DNA from: Nocardioides sp. Root190
GTDB lineage: Bacteria; Actinomycetota; Actinomycetes; Propionibacteriales; Nocardioidaceae
NCBI RefSeq assembly: GCF_001428565.1
Contig: NZ_LMIA01000009.1
Coordinates: 579,358 to 643,357 of the forward strand
DNA: 64,000 bases
Direction of reading: 5' to 3'
The position numbers were made by a program, and so were the translations under genes. Under the pieces are notes generated by a model that worked only from the letters and a program-made list of their open reading frames with translations, was not told where the DNA came from and did not search any database. Numbering within the stretch: the stretch's first letter is position 1; every line of letters begins with the position of its first letter. This document shows positions 22,778 through 31,392 of this stretch, in pieces.

Positions 22778-23629
22778 TCAGTCGGGGGACCAGCACCGCC
22801 CGAACATCTGGCCCATCTCCCACTGCTCTTTGGTGGGCCACTCATAGCCCCACTCGAAGACCAGCGGGTCCTCGGCGACGTCGGCGGCGGCGTCCTCGCA
22901 CTGCGAGCGACCTGCGGCCCGGACCTTCTTCTCACCGGGGTAGGCGCCTTCGCGGAAGACCACCACATCGATCGCGCGCCACGAGTGCTTCGCCGTGCAC
23001 AGCACCCGCTGGAAGTCCTTCGCGTCCGGCGCGGCGGTGCCGCACATCGCATAGCGCTTCCGGCTCTTCGCGCTGGCGAGCGCGCCCTTGAGGGTGGTCG
23101 TGAGCTCGGCGAGCTCGGAGGTGCCGGCGAGCAGGACCGCGTCGCAGCGGTACCAGTCGGCGCCGGCGTCGGAGTCCTCGACGGTCGGGGTGAACCAGAC
23201 CGGGCGGATCATGCTCAGCCGCAGGCTCTCGAGATTGCCGCCGACGTACGTCGTCAGGGCCTGCGGACAGGAGGTGGCGACCTGGGCCTGCACCCGCGCG
23301 GAGTCGACGGCCACGAGGTGACCGCCCACCAGTGCGTCGATCGTGCCGACGGCGACCGTCTCACTGGTGTGGGCCTTCGTGCACGGCACGGGAGCGATCT
23401 CCGAGGTCGGCGCCACCGCGGTCTCGAAGGGCAGCGGGTAGCACGCGCCGGTCGCCGGACCGGCCGGAGGATCGGCGGCCTTCGTCTGGGTGGCGCCCGG
23501 TGCGTCGGCGTCCACCGGCTCGTCCTCGCCGCTGCAGGCGACCAGGCTGGCCGCGAGGCTGGTGCCGAGGACGGTCAGGGCGAGCTTGCGCAGGGGGAAG
23601 CGGCGCAGGAGGCGGGGGTTCTCGGGCAT
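22778..23629 (-). CDS. Septum-formation-type lipoprotein A
   Basis: A 283-residue lipoprotein with a signal peptide and lipobox ASLVACSG at about residue 32. The mature part contains two cysteine-bearing half-repeats of the Septum_form type: CYPLPF...VPCTKAHTSETVAVG, and later VLCTAKHSWRAIDVVVF with YPGEKKV, plus the shared WYRCDA motif in the middle. The domain was named from proteins linked to septation in actinobacteria; its biochemical role is unknown. It is a clear paralogue of the next gene upstream, 34 bases away, and probably forms a two-gene transcript with it. Confidence 0.82.
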   Translation of the reverse strand: MPENPRLLRRFPLRKLALTVLGTSLAASLVACSGEDEPVDADAPGATQTKAADPPAGPATGACYPLPFETAVAPTSEIAPVPCTKAHTSETVAVGTIDALVGGHLVAVDSARVQAQVATSCPQALTTYVGGNLESLRLSMIRPVWFTPTVEDSDAGADWYRCDAVLLAGTSELAELTTTLKGALASAKSRKRYAMCGTAAPDAKDFQRVLCTAKHSWRAIDVVVFREGAYPGEKKVRAAGRSQCEDAAADVAEDPLVFEWGYEWPTKEQWEMGQMFGRCWSPD

Positions 23630-23663
23630 CGTGTCGTCGTCTGCTTCGTCGTCGCTTCGTCGT

Positions 23664-24470
23664 CTACTTGGTCGTCTTCGCCCAGCACACGGAGCGGCGG
23701 ATGCCGGCGTCCCACTCGGCGCGATGGAAGAACGTGAAGCCGAACTCGAACTCCGAGGGGTAGTTGAGCCACGCCTTGACCGAGTTGGAGCAGAACGAGC
23801 GGGTCCGGCTCTCCATCACCCGGTCGCCGGGGTACTCGTCGGTGGGCTGGCCGAGCTTCACGGTGGTGACAGCACGCCAGTCGTGCTTCTGCGAGCACGG
23901 GACCTTGGCGCCCTGGGCCACCGACGGGCCGCTGGCACAGCTGAGCCAGGAGTCGTCGGGGCGACCCGACAGCATCCCCTTCGCGGTCTCGGGCAACGGG
24001 CGGTAGGTGGGGCTGGCGGCGTTGCCGCCCACGGCGTCGCAGCGGTACCAGCGGGCGCTCTTGCTCCACGCCTTCTCCGAGGGTCGGAACCAGGCCCAGC
24101 TGAGGGTGGTGCGCAGGACCAGGCTCTCGTCGGCGCCGACGAACTTCGCGAACTCGGCCGAGCAGGTGCGGTAGGCGAAGTGTCCGAGCTCGGGGTCGTC
24201 GTACTCGGCGTCCTCGAACTCGTCGGGGAGCTCAGCGGCGGCGAAGGTCTCCGCGGTGTGCTCCTGCTTGCAGTCGACGGTCTTGGTGGCGTTCGCCGGC
24301 ATCGCGACGTCGTCGGGCGTCAACGCCCGGCACACGCCGACGGCGGGGACCTCGACCGAGTCGACCTGACCGGGGTCGGCGTTGTCGCCCTGGTCCTCGG
24401 AGCTGCACGCGACCAGGAGCGGGCCGAGCAGGACCAGGAGCAGGGAGGCGAGGGCGCGGTGCAGCGTCAT
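23664..24470 (-). CDS. Septum-formation-type lipoprotein B
   Basis: A 268-residue paralogue of lipoprotein A. The signal peptide ends in the lipobox PLLVACSS at about residue 22. The same pattern follows: VCRALT...DCKQEHTAETFAAAEL, WYRCDA, then VPCSQKHDWRAVTTVKLG with DEYPGDRV, and a C-terminal RSVCW. ATG at 24470 chosen because it starts the signal peptide; the frame is open for another 79 codons without family-like sequence. First gene of the pair. Confidence 0.82.
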   Translation of the reverse strand: MTLHRALASLLLVLLGPLLVACSSEDQGDNADPGQVDSVEVPAVGVCRALTPDDVAMPANATKTVDCKQEHTAETFAAAELPDEFEDAEYDDPELGHFAYRTCSAEFAKFVGADESLVLRTTLSWAWFRPSEKAWSKSARWYRCDAVGGNAASPTYRPLPETAKGMLSGRPDDSWLSCASGPSVAQGAKVPCSQKHDWRAVTTVKLGQPTDEYPGDRVMESRTRSFCSNSVKAWLNYPSEFEFGFTFFHRAEWDAGIRRSVCWAKTTK

Positions 24471-24526
24471 CGATGTCCCTTCTCGTGCGGTGGCCCCGGT
24501 CGCCGACCGGGCATTCCCCCCACAGG

Positions 24527-25030
24527 TCATCCGTCGGTCAGCAGTGCCGCGATGGTAGCGCCCAACGCATAGGCCGACTCCAACGCCGGGTCGTCCACTG
24601 CGCCGAGGACGCCCACGACGTCGTACCCCTGACGCCAGCCGAGAGCCCCGACGATGGACTGGACCGAGCGCTGGGCTCCCGTGAGGTCGTAGCGACCGTG
24701 GAGCCACAGGCCGTAGGGACGGCCCGACGTGGCGCCGGACCCGTCCGCAGGGGCGCCGTCGGGGTCGAGTGCGCCGCCGACCGCGAGGAAGGTGGAGTCG
24801 AAGAAGTGCTTGAGCGCACCGCTCATGTAGCCGAAGTTCGCGGAGGTGCCGAGCAGGTAGCCGTCGGCGGCGAGCACCTCCTCGGCGCTCGCCTCCAGCG
24901 CAGGGCGCACCACGACCTCGACGGCGGTCTGCGCCTGCACGTCCTCGTCGTGGGCACCCGCGACCACCTGCTCCAGCAGCGTCTCGAGGGATCGGCTGGG
25001 GGAGTGGTGGACGACGAGCAGCTGCGGCAC
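24527..25030 (-). CDS. Flavodoxin-like / NAD(P)H-dependent oxidoreductase family protein
   Basis: A 167-residue flavodoxin-fold protein from GTG 25030. LLVVHHSPSRSLETLLEQ at the N-terminus is the FMN phosphate loop position, DGYLLGTSANFGYMSGALKH is the second FMN-contacting segment (GTSANFGYMSG resembles the WrbA/flavodoxin loop), and a hydrophobic C-terminal helix follows. It is probably a small FMN protein acting in cytoplasmic electron transfer. Its start faces leuA; the 42-base gap to the leuA leader must contain both promoters. Confidence 0.75.
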   Translation of the reverse strand: MPQLLVVHHSPSRSLETLLEQVVAGAHDEDVQAQTAVEVVVRPALEASAEEVLAADGYLLGTSANFGYMSGALKHFFDSTFLAVGGALDPDGAPADGSGATSGRPYGLWLHGRYDLTGAQRSVQSIVGALGWRQGYDVVGVLGAVDDPALESAYALGATIAALLTDG

Positions 25031-25071
25031 CTCGCCAGCCTACGGATCACGGCTGCTAAAGTGGCGCCATC

Positions 25072-25128
25072 ATGACGCGAGCGCTCCTTCTTAGCGGCCG
25101 CAGCGAGGTCTCGCCCCAGTTCTGTTAG
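25072..25128 (+). CDS. leuA leader peptide (three consecutive leucine codons)
   Basis: An 18-codon reading frame, MTRALLLSGRSEVSPQFC, 69 bases before leuA. It contains CTC-CTT-CTT, three leucine codons in a row, two of them (CTT) rare in this genome. This is the design of a ribosome-mediated leucine sensor and matches the LEU leader elements described upstream of actinobacterial leuA. A TAAAGT -10-like hexamer at 25057-25062 would place transcription start at about the ATG, so the peptide may be leaderless. Confidence 0.8.
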   Translation: MTRALLLSGRSEVSPQFC

Positions 25129-25150
25129 GGCCCGGACCCCCTCGTTGCGG
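25098..25150 (+). promoter_or_regulatory. leuA attenuator-like hairpin
   Basis: CCGCAGCGAGG (25098-25108), inside the leader coding frame just after the leucine codons, can pair with CCTCGTTGCGG (25140-25150): 11 pairs including one G-U. A ribosome stalled at the leucine codons would cover the left arm and prevent this pairing. Whether control acts on transcription or on leuA translation cannot be told from sequence. Confidence 0.6.
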
Positions 25151-25197
25151 AGTGAGTCGCGCGCCCGGCGCCCTGTCATCCACCAGCTGAGGAAGTC

Positions 25198-26955
25198 ATG
25201 AACAGCAAGCGCGTCACCATCCCCACCCAGCAGCCGAGCGGGATGCCCTTCGGTCGCTACACGGCCTTCGAGCCCGTCACCGTGCCGGACCGCACCTGGC
25301 CCGACCAGAAGATCACCCGCGCACCCCGGTGGCTCTCCACCGACCTGCGCGACGGCAACCAGGCGCTCATCGATCCGATGAGCCCCTCGCGCAAGATGAA
25401 GATGTTCGAGCTCCTCGTGACGATGGGCTACAAGGAGATCGAGGTCGGCTTCCCGGCCGCGAGCCAGACCGACTTCGACTTCGTGCGCCAGCTCGTCGAG
25501 GAGGACCGGATCCCCGACGACGTCCGGATCTCGGTGCTGACCCAGGCCCGCGAGGACCTGATCGAGCGCACGGTCTCCTCGCTCGCCGGCGCGGCGCAGG
25601 CCACCGTGCACCTCTACAACGCGACCGCGCCGCTGTTCCAGCGCGTCGTCTTCGGCGTCACCGAGGCCGAGTGCATCGCGATCGCGACGCGCGGCACCGA
25701 GTGGGTGATGAAGTACGCCGACCAGCTGCTCGACGGAACGAGCTTCGGCTACCAGTACAGCCCGGAGATCTTCACCCAGACGCCGACCGACTTCGCCATC
25801 GAGGTCTGCGAGCGCGTCTCGGACGTGTGGCAGCCGGAGGAGGGTCGCGAGATCATCCTCAACCTGCCGGCCACCGTCGAGATGTCCACCCCGAACACCT
25901 ACGCCGACCAGATCGAGTACTTCTCGCGCCACCTGAGCCGTCGTGCCCACAGCGCGATCAGCCTGCACCCGCACAACGACCGTGGCACGGCCGTGGCCGC
26001 GACCGAGCTGGCGATGATGGCCGGAGCGGACCGGGTCGAGGGCTGCCTGTTCGGCCACGGCGAGCGCACCGGCAACGTCGACCTGGTCACCCTGGCGATG
26101 AACCTGTTCAGCCAGGGCATCGACCCGCAGGTCGACCTGTCCGACATCGACGAGATCCGCCGCACGGTGGAGTACTGCACGCAGCTGCCCGTCCACCCCC
26201 GGCACCCGTACGCCGGCGACCTCGTCTACACGGCCTTCTCCGGCTCGCACCAGGACGCGATCAAGAAGGGTCTGGAGGACCTCGACAAGATCGCCGCCGA
26301 GCAGGGCGTGCCGGTCGGCGAGATCCCGTGGGAGGCGCCGTACCTGCCGATCGACCCGAAGGACGTCGGCCGCACCTACGAAGCCGTGATCCGGGTCAAC
26401 AGCCAGTCCGGCAAGGGGGGCGTGGCCTACGTCCTCAAGGCCGAGCACAGCCTCGACCTGCCGCGGCGCGCCCAGATCGAGTTCAGCCGGGTCATCCAGC
26501 AGCACACCGACGCCCAGGGCGGCGAGGTCACGCCGGAGGCCATCTGGGCGATCTTCCGCAAGGAGTACCTCGACCGCGACGAGCCCTACGACCTGGTCGC
26601 CTTCTCCTCGACGACCGACCAGGGCGGGGACGACCGCCAGGAGGTCCAGCTCCGCGTCCGTGGCGAGGACCAGACCTTCACCGGCATGGGCAACGGACCC
26701 GTCGCGGCGTTCGTCGACGGGATGCGTCAGGCAGGAGCCGAGATCCGCGTGCTCGACTACGCCGAGCACGCCCTCTCGTCCGGGGGCGATGCGGTGGCGG
26801 CGGCCTACGTCGAGTGCGAGATCTCCGGCGAGATCGTGTGGGGCATCGGCATCCACCACAACATCGTCACGGCCTCGCTCCGGGCAGTGGTGTGTGCGGC
26901 CAACCGGGCGCGCGCGACCACCATCCCGGCGACACCCATCGCGCCTGTCGGCTGA
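25198..26955 (+). CDS. leuA: 2-isopropylmalate synthase
   Basis: A 585-residue enzyme of leucine biosynthesis that condenses acetyl-CoA with 2-ketoisovalerate. It belongs to the long actinobacterial class. The HMGL-like catalytic barrel shows STDLRDGNQALIDPMSP near residue 47, SLHPHNDRGTAVAA (metal-binding histidines) near 257, and EGCLFGHGERTGNVDLVTLA. The C-terminal regulatory LeuA dimer domain extends past residue 450 (VQLRVRGEDQTFTGMGNGPV). ATG at 25198 follows GAGGAAG. Regulation by the upstream leader peptide is likely, and feedback inhibition by leucine is known for the family. Confidence 0.97.
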   Translation: MNSKRVTIPTQQPSGMPFGRYTAFEPVTVPDRTWPDQKITRAPRWLSTDLRDGNQALIDPMSPSRKMKMFELLVTMGYKEIEVGFPAASQTDFDFVRQLVEEDRIPDDVRISVLTQAREDLIERTVSSLAGAAQATVHLYNATAPLFQRVVFGVTEAECIAIATRGTEWVMKYADQLLDGTSFGYQYSPEIFTQTPTDFAIEVCERVSDVWQPEEGREIILNLPATVEMSTPNTYADQIEYFSRHLSRRAHSAISLHPHNDRGTAVAATELAMMAGADRVEGCLFGHGERTGNVDLVTLAMNLFSQGIDPQVDLSDIDEIRRTVEYCTQLPVHPRHPYAGDLVYTAFSGSHQDAIKKGLEDLDKIAAEQGVPVGEIPWEAPYLPIDPKDVGRTYEAVIRVNSQSGKGGVAYVLKAEHSLDLPRRAQIEFSRVIQQHTDAQGGEVTPEAIWAIFRKEYLDRDEPYDLVAFSSTTDQGGDDRQEVQLRVRGEDQTFTGMGNGPVAAFVDGMRQAGAEIRVLDYAEHALSSGGDAVAAAYVECEISGEIVWGIGIHHNIVTASLRAVVCAANRARATTIPATPIAPVG

Positions 26956-26973
26956 CCTGGGCGACGCCCGCTG

Positions 26974-27792
26974 ATGCCCGTCCTCCACAAGGATCAGCAG
27001 CTCTGCGTCTCGCTGGCTGCCCGCCCGAGCAACATCGGCACGCGGTTCCACAACTTCCTGTACGACGAGCTGGGCCTGCCCTTCGTCTACAAGGCGTTCG
27101 CACCGCGTGACCTCGGGCAGGCCGTCGCCGGCGTGCGCGGGCTGCCGATCCGTGGAGCATCGGTGTCGATGCCCTTCAAGGAAGCGGTGATCCCGCTTCT
27201 CGACGGGCTCGACCGGAGTGCGCGCACGATCGACTCCGTCAACACGATCGTCAACGACGACGGTGTGCTCACCGGCTACAACACCGACGTCCTGGCCGTG
27301 GCCACCCTGCTGCGGGACCGGGAGGTCGACCCGTCGTCGAGCGTGCTCCTGCGGGGGAGCGGCGGCATGGCCCGGGCCGTGCTCGCCGCTCTCTCCGAGA
27401 CCGGGTTCGATGACGTCACCGTGGTCGCGCGCAACCCCGAGGCCGGGCGGGCGCTGGCCAACCGGTACGACGCCTCCTGGCTCCCCGAGGTCGGCGACGT
27501 GCGGGCGGCAGTGCTCGTCAACGCCACCCCGTTGGGGATGCGGGGGCCGGACGCCGGGGTGCAGTCCTTCGACGACGCAGCCGTGGCGGCGGCCGCGGTG
27601 GTCCTCGACGTGGTGGCGTTTCCTGCCGACACGCCCCTCGTGCGGGCTGCCCACGGTGCGAACAGGCTGGTCATCACGGGTGCAGAGGTGATTGCCTTGC
27701 AGGCAGCCGAGCAGTTCCGGCTCTACACCGGGGTCACCGCGACCCCGGAGCAGGTGGAGCGAGCCTCGGCATTCTCACGAGAGGTGGTCTGA
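26974..27792 (+). CDS. Shikimate dehydrogenase-like protein
   Basis: A 272-residue AroE-family protein. The N-terminal substrate domain has RGASVSMPFKEAVIPLLDGL (the S-x-P-x-K substrate motif, with the catalytic lysine) and SVNTIVNDDGVLTGYNTD. The NAD(P)-binding domain has LRGSGGMARAVLAALSETG (GxGGxx variant) and LVNATPLGMRG. It is annotated in relatives as a shikimate 5-dehydrogenase, but the initial HKDQQLCVSLAARPSN differs from the classical AroE start, so quinate/shikimate-like substrates or another hydroxy acid are possible. It begins 18 bases after leuA and ends one base before the hydrolase gene. Confidence 0.8.
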   Translation: MPVLHKDQQLCVSLAARPSNIGTRFHNFLYDELGLPFVYKAFAPRDLGQAVAGVRGLPIRGASVSMPFKEAVIPLLDGLDRSARTIDSVNTIVNDDGVLTGYNTDVLAVATLLRDREVDPSSSVLLRGSGGMARAVLAALSETGFDDVTVVARNPEAGRALANRYDASWLPEVGDVRAAVLVNATPLGMRGPDAGVQSFDDAAVAAAAVVLDVVAFPADTPLVRAAHGANRLVITGAEVIALQAAEQFRLYTGVTATPEQVERASAFSREVV

Positions 27793-27793
27793 G

Positions 27794-28672
27794 ATGGCGC
27801 GAGCGGCGCTGGCTTCGGAGCAGGTCGGTCAGTTCTTCGTCGAGAGCCGGCGCGGACGGGACCGCCTCGAGTTCACCGAGTACGGCGCCGGGGAGGCCTG
27901 GGTCGTGCTCGTGCCGCCGTTGCTGGTCCCGCGCTCGGTGCACGACCAGACCGCGCGCACCCTCGCGTCGTCGGGTCTGCACGTGCTCGTCCTCGATCCG
28001 CTGGGCCACGGACGGTCCGACCGGCCCGCTGATCCGCTGGCCTACTCCGTGACCACGTTCGCCGAGCAGGTCGTCGCGCTCCTCGACCACGTCGGGGCGA
28101 CCCGTGCCGTGATCGGCGGCAGCTCGATCGGAGCCAACATCGCGCTCGAGGTCGCCGTGACCGCGCCCGAGCGCGTCGCCGGACTGCTTCTCGACGGCCC
28201 CGTGCTCGACAACGCCCTCGCCGCGCAGCTCGCCGTCCTCGGGCCGGTGATGTACGCCGCCCGGTTCGTGCCGCTCGCCCTCAGTGCCCTGCGCCTCGCG
28301 TCGCGACCCCTGCCGTCCCGGGTGCTGCCGGAGTGGGTGCGCCTGAGCCGCGAGACCCTCGACCAGCGCCCCGGCACCGTCGCCGCTGTCATCCACGGCG
28401 TGCTGTTCGGTCGCCTCGCGCCGTCGGCGGAGGAACGCTCCTCGATCAGTGCCCGGACGCTGGTCCTGTCCCGCCCACGCGACCTGTTCCATCCCGTCGG
28501 CGACGCGGAGATGGTCGCCGGCGAGATCTCCGGCGCCACGCTCGAGCACGCCGAGGTGCCCCTGGAGTGGCGCCGTCGCCCCGAGCGCATCGACCTGGTG
28601 GTCACCAGGTTCGCGCGGGAGTGCTCCCGCACGACGCTGCGCGGACGTCGTACCCGCTCCTCGGGAGCCTGA
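27794..28672 (+). CDS. Alpha/beta-fold hydrolase
   Basis: A 292-residue hydrolase. The nucleophile elbow is GGSSIGAN (G-x-S-x-G) at about residue 112; the strand before the oxyanion hole is VVLVPPLLVPRSVHDQ; LDPLGHGRSDRP is the usual LD-x-GHG-x-S segment. A later RPRDLFHPVGDAEM could supply the acid and VPLEWRR the region of the catalytic base, but a clear catalytic histidine is not obvious at the expected C-terminal site. Substrate unknown. Third gene of the leuA transcript, one base after the AroE-like gene. Confidence 0.75.
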   Translation: MARAALASEQVGQFFVESRRGRDRLEFTEYGAGEAWVVLVPPLLVPRSVHDQTARTLASSGLHVLVLDPLGHGRSDRPADPLAYSVTTFAEQVVALLDHVGATRAVIGGSSIGANIALEVAVTAPERVAGLLLDGPVLDNALAAQLAVLGPVMYAARFVPLALSALRLASRPLPSRVLPEWVRLSRETLDQRPGTVAAVIHGVLFGRLAPSAEERSSISARTLVLSRPRDLFHPVGDAEMVAGEISGATLEHAEVPLEWRRRPERIDLVVTRFARECSRTTLRGRRTRSSGA

Positions 28673-28696
28673 CGGCCCAGCCCGGAGGCCTGCCCT

Positions 28697-29743
28697 TCAG
28701 CAGCCCGCGGCGAGCACGTAGCAGCGCAGCGCCGGCTCCTTCGGGACCAGCGGGGCACCGCTGAAGGTGACGTTCGGGAGCACCGTGGTGAGCAGGCTCG
28801 GCAGCGCCGTCAGCACCGGCACGAAGGACGCGACGTCAGTCGGGTCGATGCCGGGCATGAAGAGTTTGGTGCAGGCCGATCGGTCGACCCGCGCGACCTG
28901 CGCAGGTCCGTCGTGGTCGAGCGCGTCCATCACGATGGCGTGCACCGTCGGGCTGACCGTGCCCATCAGGACGTGCTCGTAGGGTTCGAGCGGGCAGACG
29001 GACTGGACCTTGACGTTGCTGATCCGACCGGAGCCGGTCGTCAGCGCCGACGACGGCGCCGGGACGACCACCTCGTCGAGCATCGTGTAGACGTTCGTGT
29101 AGTCGATGCCGCTGAAGGTCTCGGCGCCGCTGTTCAACGCCTTCATGAACGCCGATCCGGCCTTCTGCTGCCACACAGCCGGGACGCACCTGGTCAGCCC
29201 GGGGATGCAGCCGAGCAGGACCGCGGTGCCGTGGTTCGAGGGAGCCATGCCGATGACCTCGGCCACCTGGGGACGCACGTCCGGCCAGAAGCGCAGCGCC
29301 CACCGGGGGCTCATGCCGCCCTGGCTGTGGCCGAGGATCGCGATCTTCCTGCCTGTGCGCTGGTGCATGGTGCGGATCGCGTGCACGAGGTACTCGGCGG
29401 CGACCTGGATGTCGCCGAAGGTGTGGAAGGGCATCGTCACGGTGCAGGTGTAGCGACCTTGGGCGGCGAACACCTTGGACCAGTTCCACGAGTAGTTCTC
29501 GACCGGGGTCACGCTCGTGGCCGGGTTGAGCAGGATCGGCCGCGGTCCGGTCGCGGGATCGCCGTGGCAGTCCAGCGCGGCGTCCAGCGTCGCGGCCGGC
29601 ACCGACAGCGCAGGCCCCGGCCGGTCGAGCGGCGCGTACGACGGCGAGGTGGCCCCAGCCCGGGCCGGCGCGGCCGTCAGCGGTCCCGGTCCGGCCACGA
29701 GGGTGGCAGTGAGCAGGACCAGGCCGATCAGGATGCGTCGCAC
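28697..29743 (-). CDS. Secreted triacylglycerol-lipase-like hydrolase
   Basis: A 348-residue exported hydrolase. A signal peptide (MRRILIGLVLLTATLVAGP) ends near residue 29. The lipase elbow is ILGHSQGGMSPRWALRFWP (G-H-S-Q-G), and PILLNPATSVTPVENYSWNW is the oxyanion-hole region as in fungal CALB-like lipases. Later DVASFVPV and ANNTHGT-like APSNHGTAV are conserved in this branch; six cysteines may form disulfides in the mature protein. It converges with the leuA operon and is transcribed with, or near, the voltage-sensor gene (30 bases). Confidence 0.82.
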   Translation of the reverse strand: MRRILIGLVLLTATLVAGPGPLTAAPARAGATSPSYAPLDRPGPALSVPAATLDAALDCHGDPATGPRPILLNPATSVTPVENYSWNWSKVFAAQGRYTCTVTMPFHTFGDIQVAAEYLVHAIRTMHQRTGRKIAILGHSQGGMSPRWALRFWPDVRPQVAEVIGMAPSNHGTAVLLGCIPGLTRCVPAVWQQKAGSAFMKALNSGAETFSGIDYTNVYTMLDEVVVPAPSSALTTGSGRISNVKVQSVCPLEPYEHVLMGTVSPTVHAIVMDALDHDGPAQVARVDRSACTKLFMPGIDPTDVASFVPVLTALPSLLTTVLPNVTFSGAPLVPKEPALRCYVLAAGC

Positions 29744-29773
29744 GACGTCACAACGCGGGGGCGGCCCCCGCCG

Positions 29774-30586
29774 TTACGTCCCCACCTTCTCCGGCAGTCC
29801 CCGGACCTCCTCGTGCATCCGGCCCCGCACGTTGGCGCGGAGCTGGACCGCCGACTCCCGGATCGCGTCCGAGATCAGCTCGTGCACGCGGGGATCGGCC
29901 AGGCCGCCCTCGACGATCCGGAAGACCGTGTCGCTGACCAGCCGGACGATGTCGTCGTGGAAGGGGACGAACTTCAACCGGCCGGTGGTCTGGTCCTCCC
30001 GGATCAGCTCCACGATCAGTGCGTCCAGCTCGGCGCGGTTCTCCTGGATGGCTGCCGCGACGTGCTCGGCGTAGTGCCCGGTCTGCACGACCGCGATCAC
30101 CTCGTCGAGCACCGCGACCGTCACCGGCCGTCGGATGATGGTGACGATGGTGTCGGCGAACCGGCTGACGACGTACGCCGTCGCACGGTCCCCGAACGCC
30201 CGGTCCGCGGCCCGTCCCAGCCGGGCCAGGATCACCACGATCCGCAGCAACCGGAAGCTGCGGAAGGCCGGGTCCGAGAGCGGGATCATGCCGAGCACCT
30301 CGTACCAGTACGACCGCAGGAACCGCCATCCCATCCGGGAGCGCCGCCAGCGCCAGGCGAACTCGAGCGCGAACACCGCACAGATGGCGTAGTCGAGGCG
30401 GACCACCCGGTCGTGCACCTCGTCGCTGACGTCCCAGAACGTGATCCACACCAGCAGGGCGACCGAGACGATGGCGAGCACGAGCATCGCCCAGTCGATG
30501 AAGCTGACGGGAGGTGCCGCCGGTTTCCCGGGTCGGCGAGGAGGTCCGCTGCCGTGCGGGGTGGCGGAGGGATCTGTCGGTGCCAT
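29774..30586 (-). CDS. Voltage-sensor-domain-like membrane protein (no pore)
   Basis: A 270-residue protein with a proline-rich N-terminus and four predicted helices: IDWAMLVLAIVSVALLVWIT (S1-like), LDYAICAVFALEFAWRW (S2-like, acidic), SYWYEVLGMIPLS (S3-like) and RSFRLLRIVVILARLGR (S4-like, with basic residues about every third position). No selectivity filter or pore helices follow; the remaining about 130 residues are a soluble, helical cytoplasmic tail. It resembles the ion-transporter family by its S1-S4 unit and could be a voltage-sensing regulator or proton pathway. Function unknown. Confidence 0.68.
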   Translation of the reverse strand: MAPTDPSATPHGSGPPRRPGKPAAPPVSFIDWAMLVLAIVSVALLVWITFWDVSDEVHDRVVRLDYAICAVFALEFAWRWRRSRMGWRFLRSYWYEVLGMIPLSDPAFRSFRLLRIVVILARLGRAADRAFGDRATAYVVSRFADTIVTIIRRPVTVAVLDEVIAVVQTGHYAEHVAAAIQENRAELDALIVELIREDQTTGRLKFVPFHDDIVRLVSDTVFRIVEGGLADPRVHELISDAIRESAVQLRANVRGRMHEEVRGLPEKVGT

Positions 30587-30603
30587 GAGCGCACAATAGG
30601 AGG

Positions 30604-31356
30604 GTGGTCCTCTACCGTGACGAAGCGATCGTCCTGCGCACCCACAAACTGGGTGAGGCGGACCGCATCATCACGTTGCTGACCAGGGAGAACGGCCGGG
30701 TCCGTGCGGTGGCCAAGGGCGTGCGTCGGACGACGTCGCGGTGGGGCTCTCGCCTCGAGCCCTTCACCCACGTCGACCTGCAGCTCGCCGAAGGACGCAA
30801 CCTCGACGTGGTCACCCAGGCCGAGACCCGCGGCGCCTACGCCGCCACGATCGGCTGCGACTACGACCGCTACACCGCGGGGACGGCGATGCTCGAGACG
30901 GCAGAACGACTGGTCGTGGAGGAGCGGGAGCCGGCGCGCCAGCAGTTCGGACTGCTGCTCGGCGGGCTCAACGCCATGGCCGGGGGCGAGCGGCTGCCCG
31001 GCCACGTCATGGACTCCTACCTCCTGCGCGCCCTCGCGATCGCCGGCTACACGCCCTCGTTCGTCGACTGCGCCCACTGCGGCCGGCCTCCCGTGACCGC
31101 CACCGGCGAGCTCGGCCACCACCGCTGGTTCAACCCCTCGATGGGCGGGGTGCTCTGCTCCACCTGCCGCATCCCCGGCTCCGCGACCCCGGCCCCCGAG
31201 ACGCTGACCCTGCTGGGCGCGCTCCTGGCCGGGAGCTGGGCCGTGGTGGAGGCGGCCGACCCCCGGCACGTCCGTGAGGCCAACGGCCTCGTTGCGGCCT
31301 TCGTCCAGTGGCAGCTCGAGCGGGGCCTGCGTTCGCTCGCCTACGTCGAACGCTGA
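30604..31356 (+). CDS. recO: DNA repair protein RecO
   Basis: A 250-residue RecO: N-terminal OB-fold (YRDEAIVLRTHKLGEADRII), helical middle and a zinc-ribbon-like four-cysteine site (CAHCGRP and CSTC, about residues 158-190). RecO loads RecA on SSB-coated DNA in the RecFOR pathway. GTG at 30604; uppS follows after 36 bases. recO-uppS next to era is a conserved actinobacterial order; here the leuA region and lipase/VSD genes intervene. Confidence 0.95.
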   Translation: MVLYRDEAIVLRTHKLGEADRIITLLTRENGRVRAVAKGVRRTTSRWGSRLEPFTHVDLQLAEGRNLDVVTQAETRGAYAATIGCDYDRYTAGTAMLETAERLVVEEREPARQQFGLLLGGLNAMAGGERLPGHVMDSYLLRALAIAGYTPSFVDCAHCGRPPVTATGELGHHRWFNPSMGGVLCSTCRIPGSATPAPETLTLLGALLAGSWAVVEAADPRHVREANGLVAAFVQWQLERGLRSLAYVER

Positions 31357-31392
31357 GCCACCGGGCGGGGGCGGCCTGACAGACTGACGCCC

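Noticed and set aside
24823..27654. A 943-codon open frame opposite leuA
   Set aside because: It is the antisense shadow of leuA and aroE-like genes in high-GC DNA; composition is typical of such shadows (Asp/Arg/Leu/Gly-rich with no domain).
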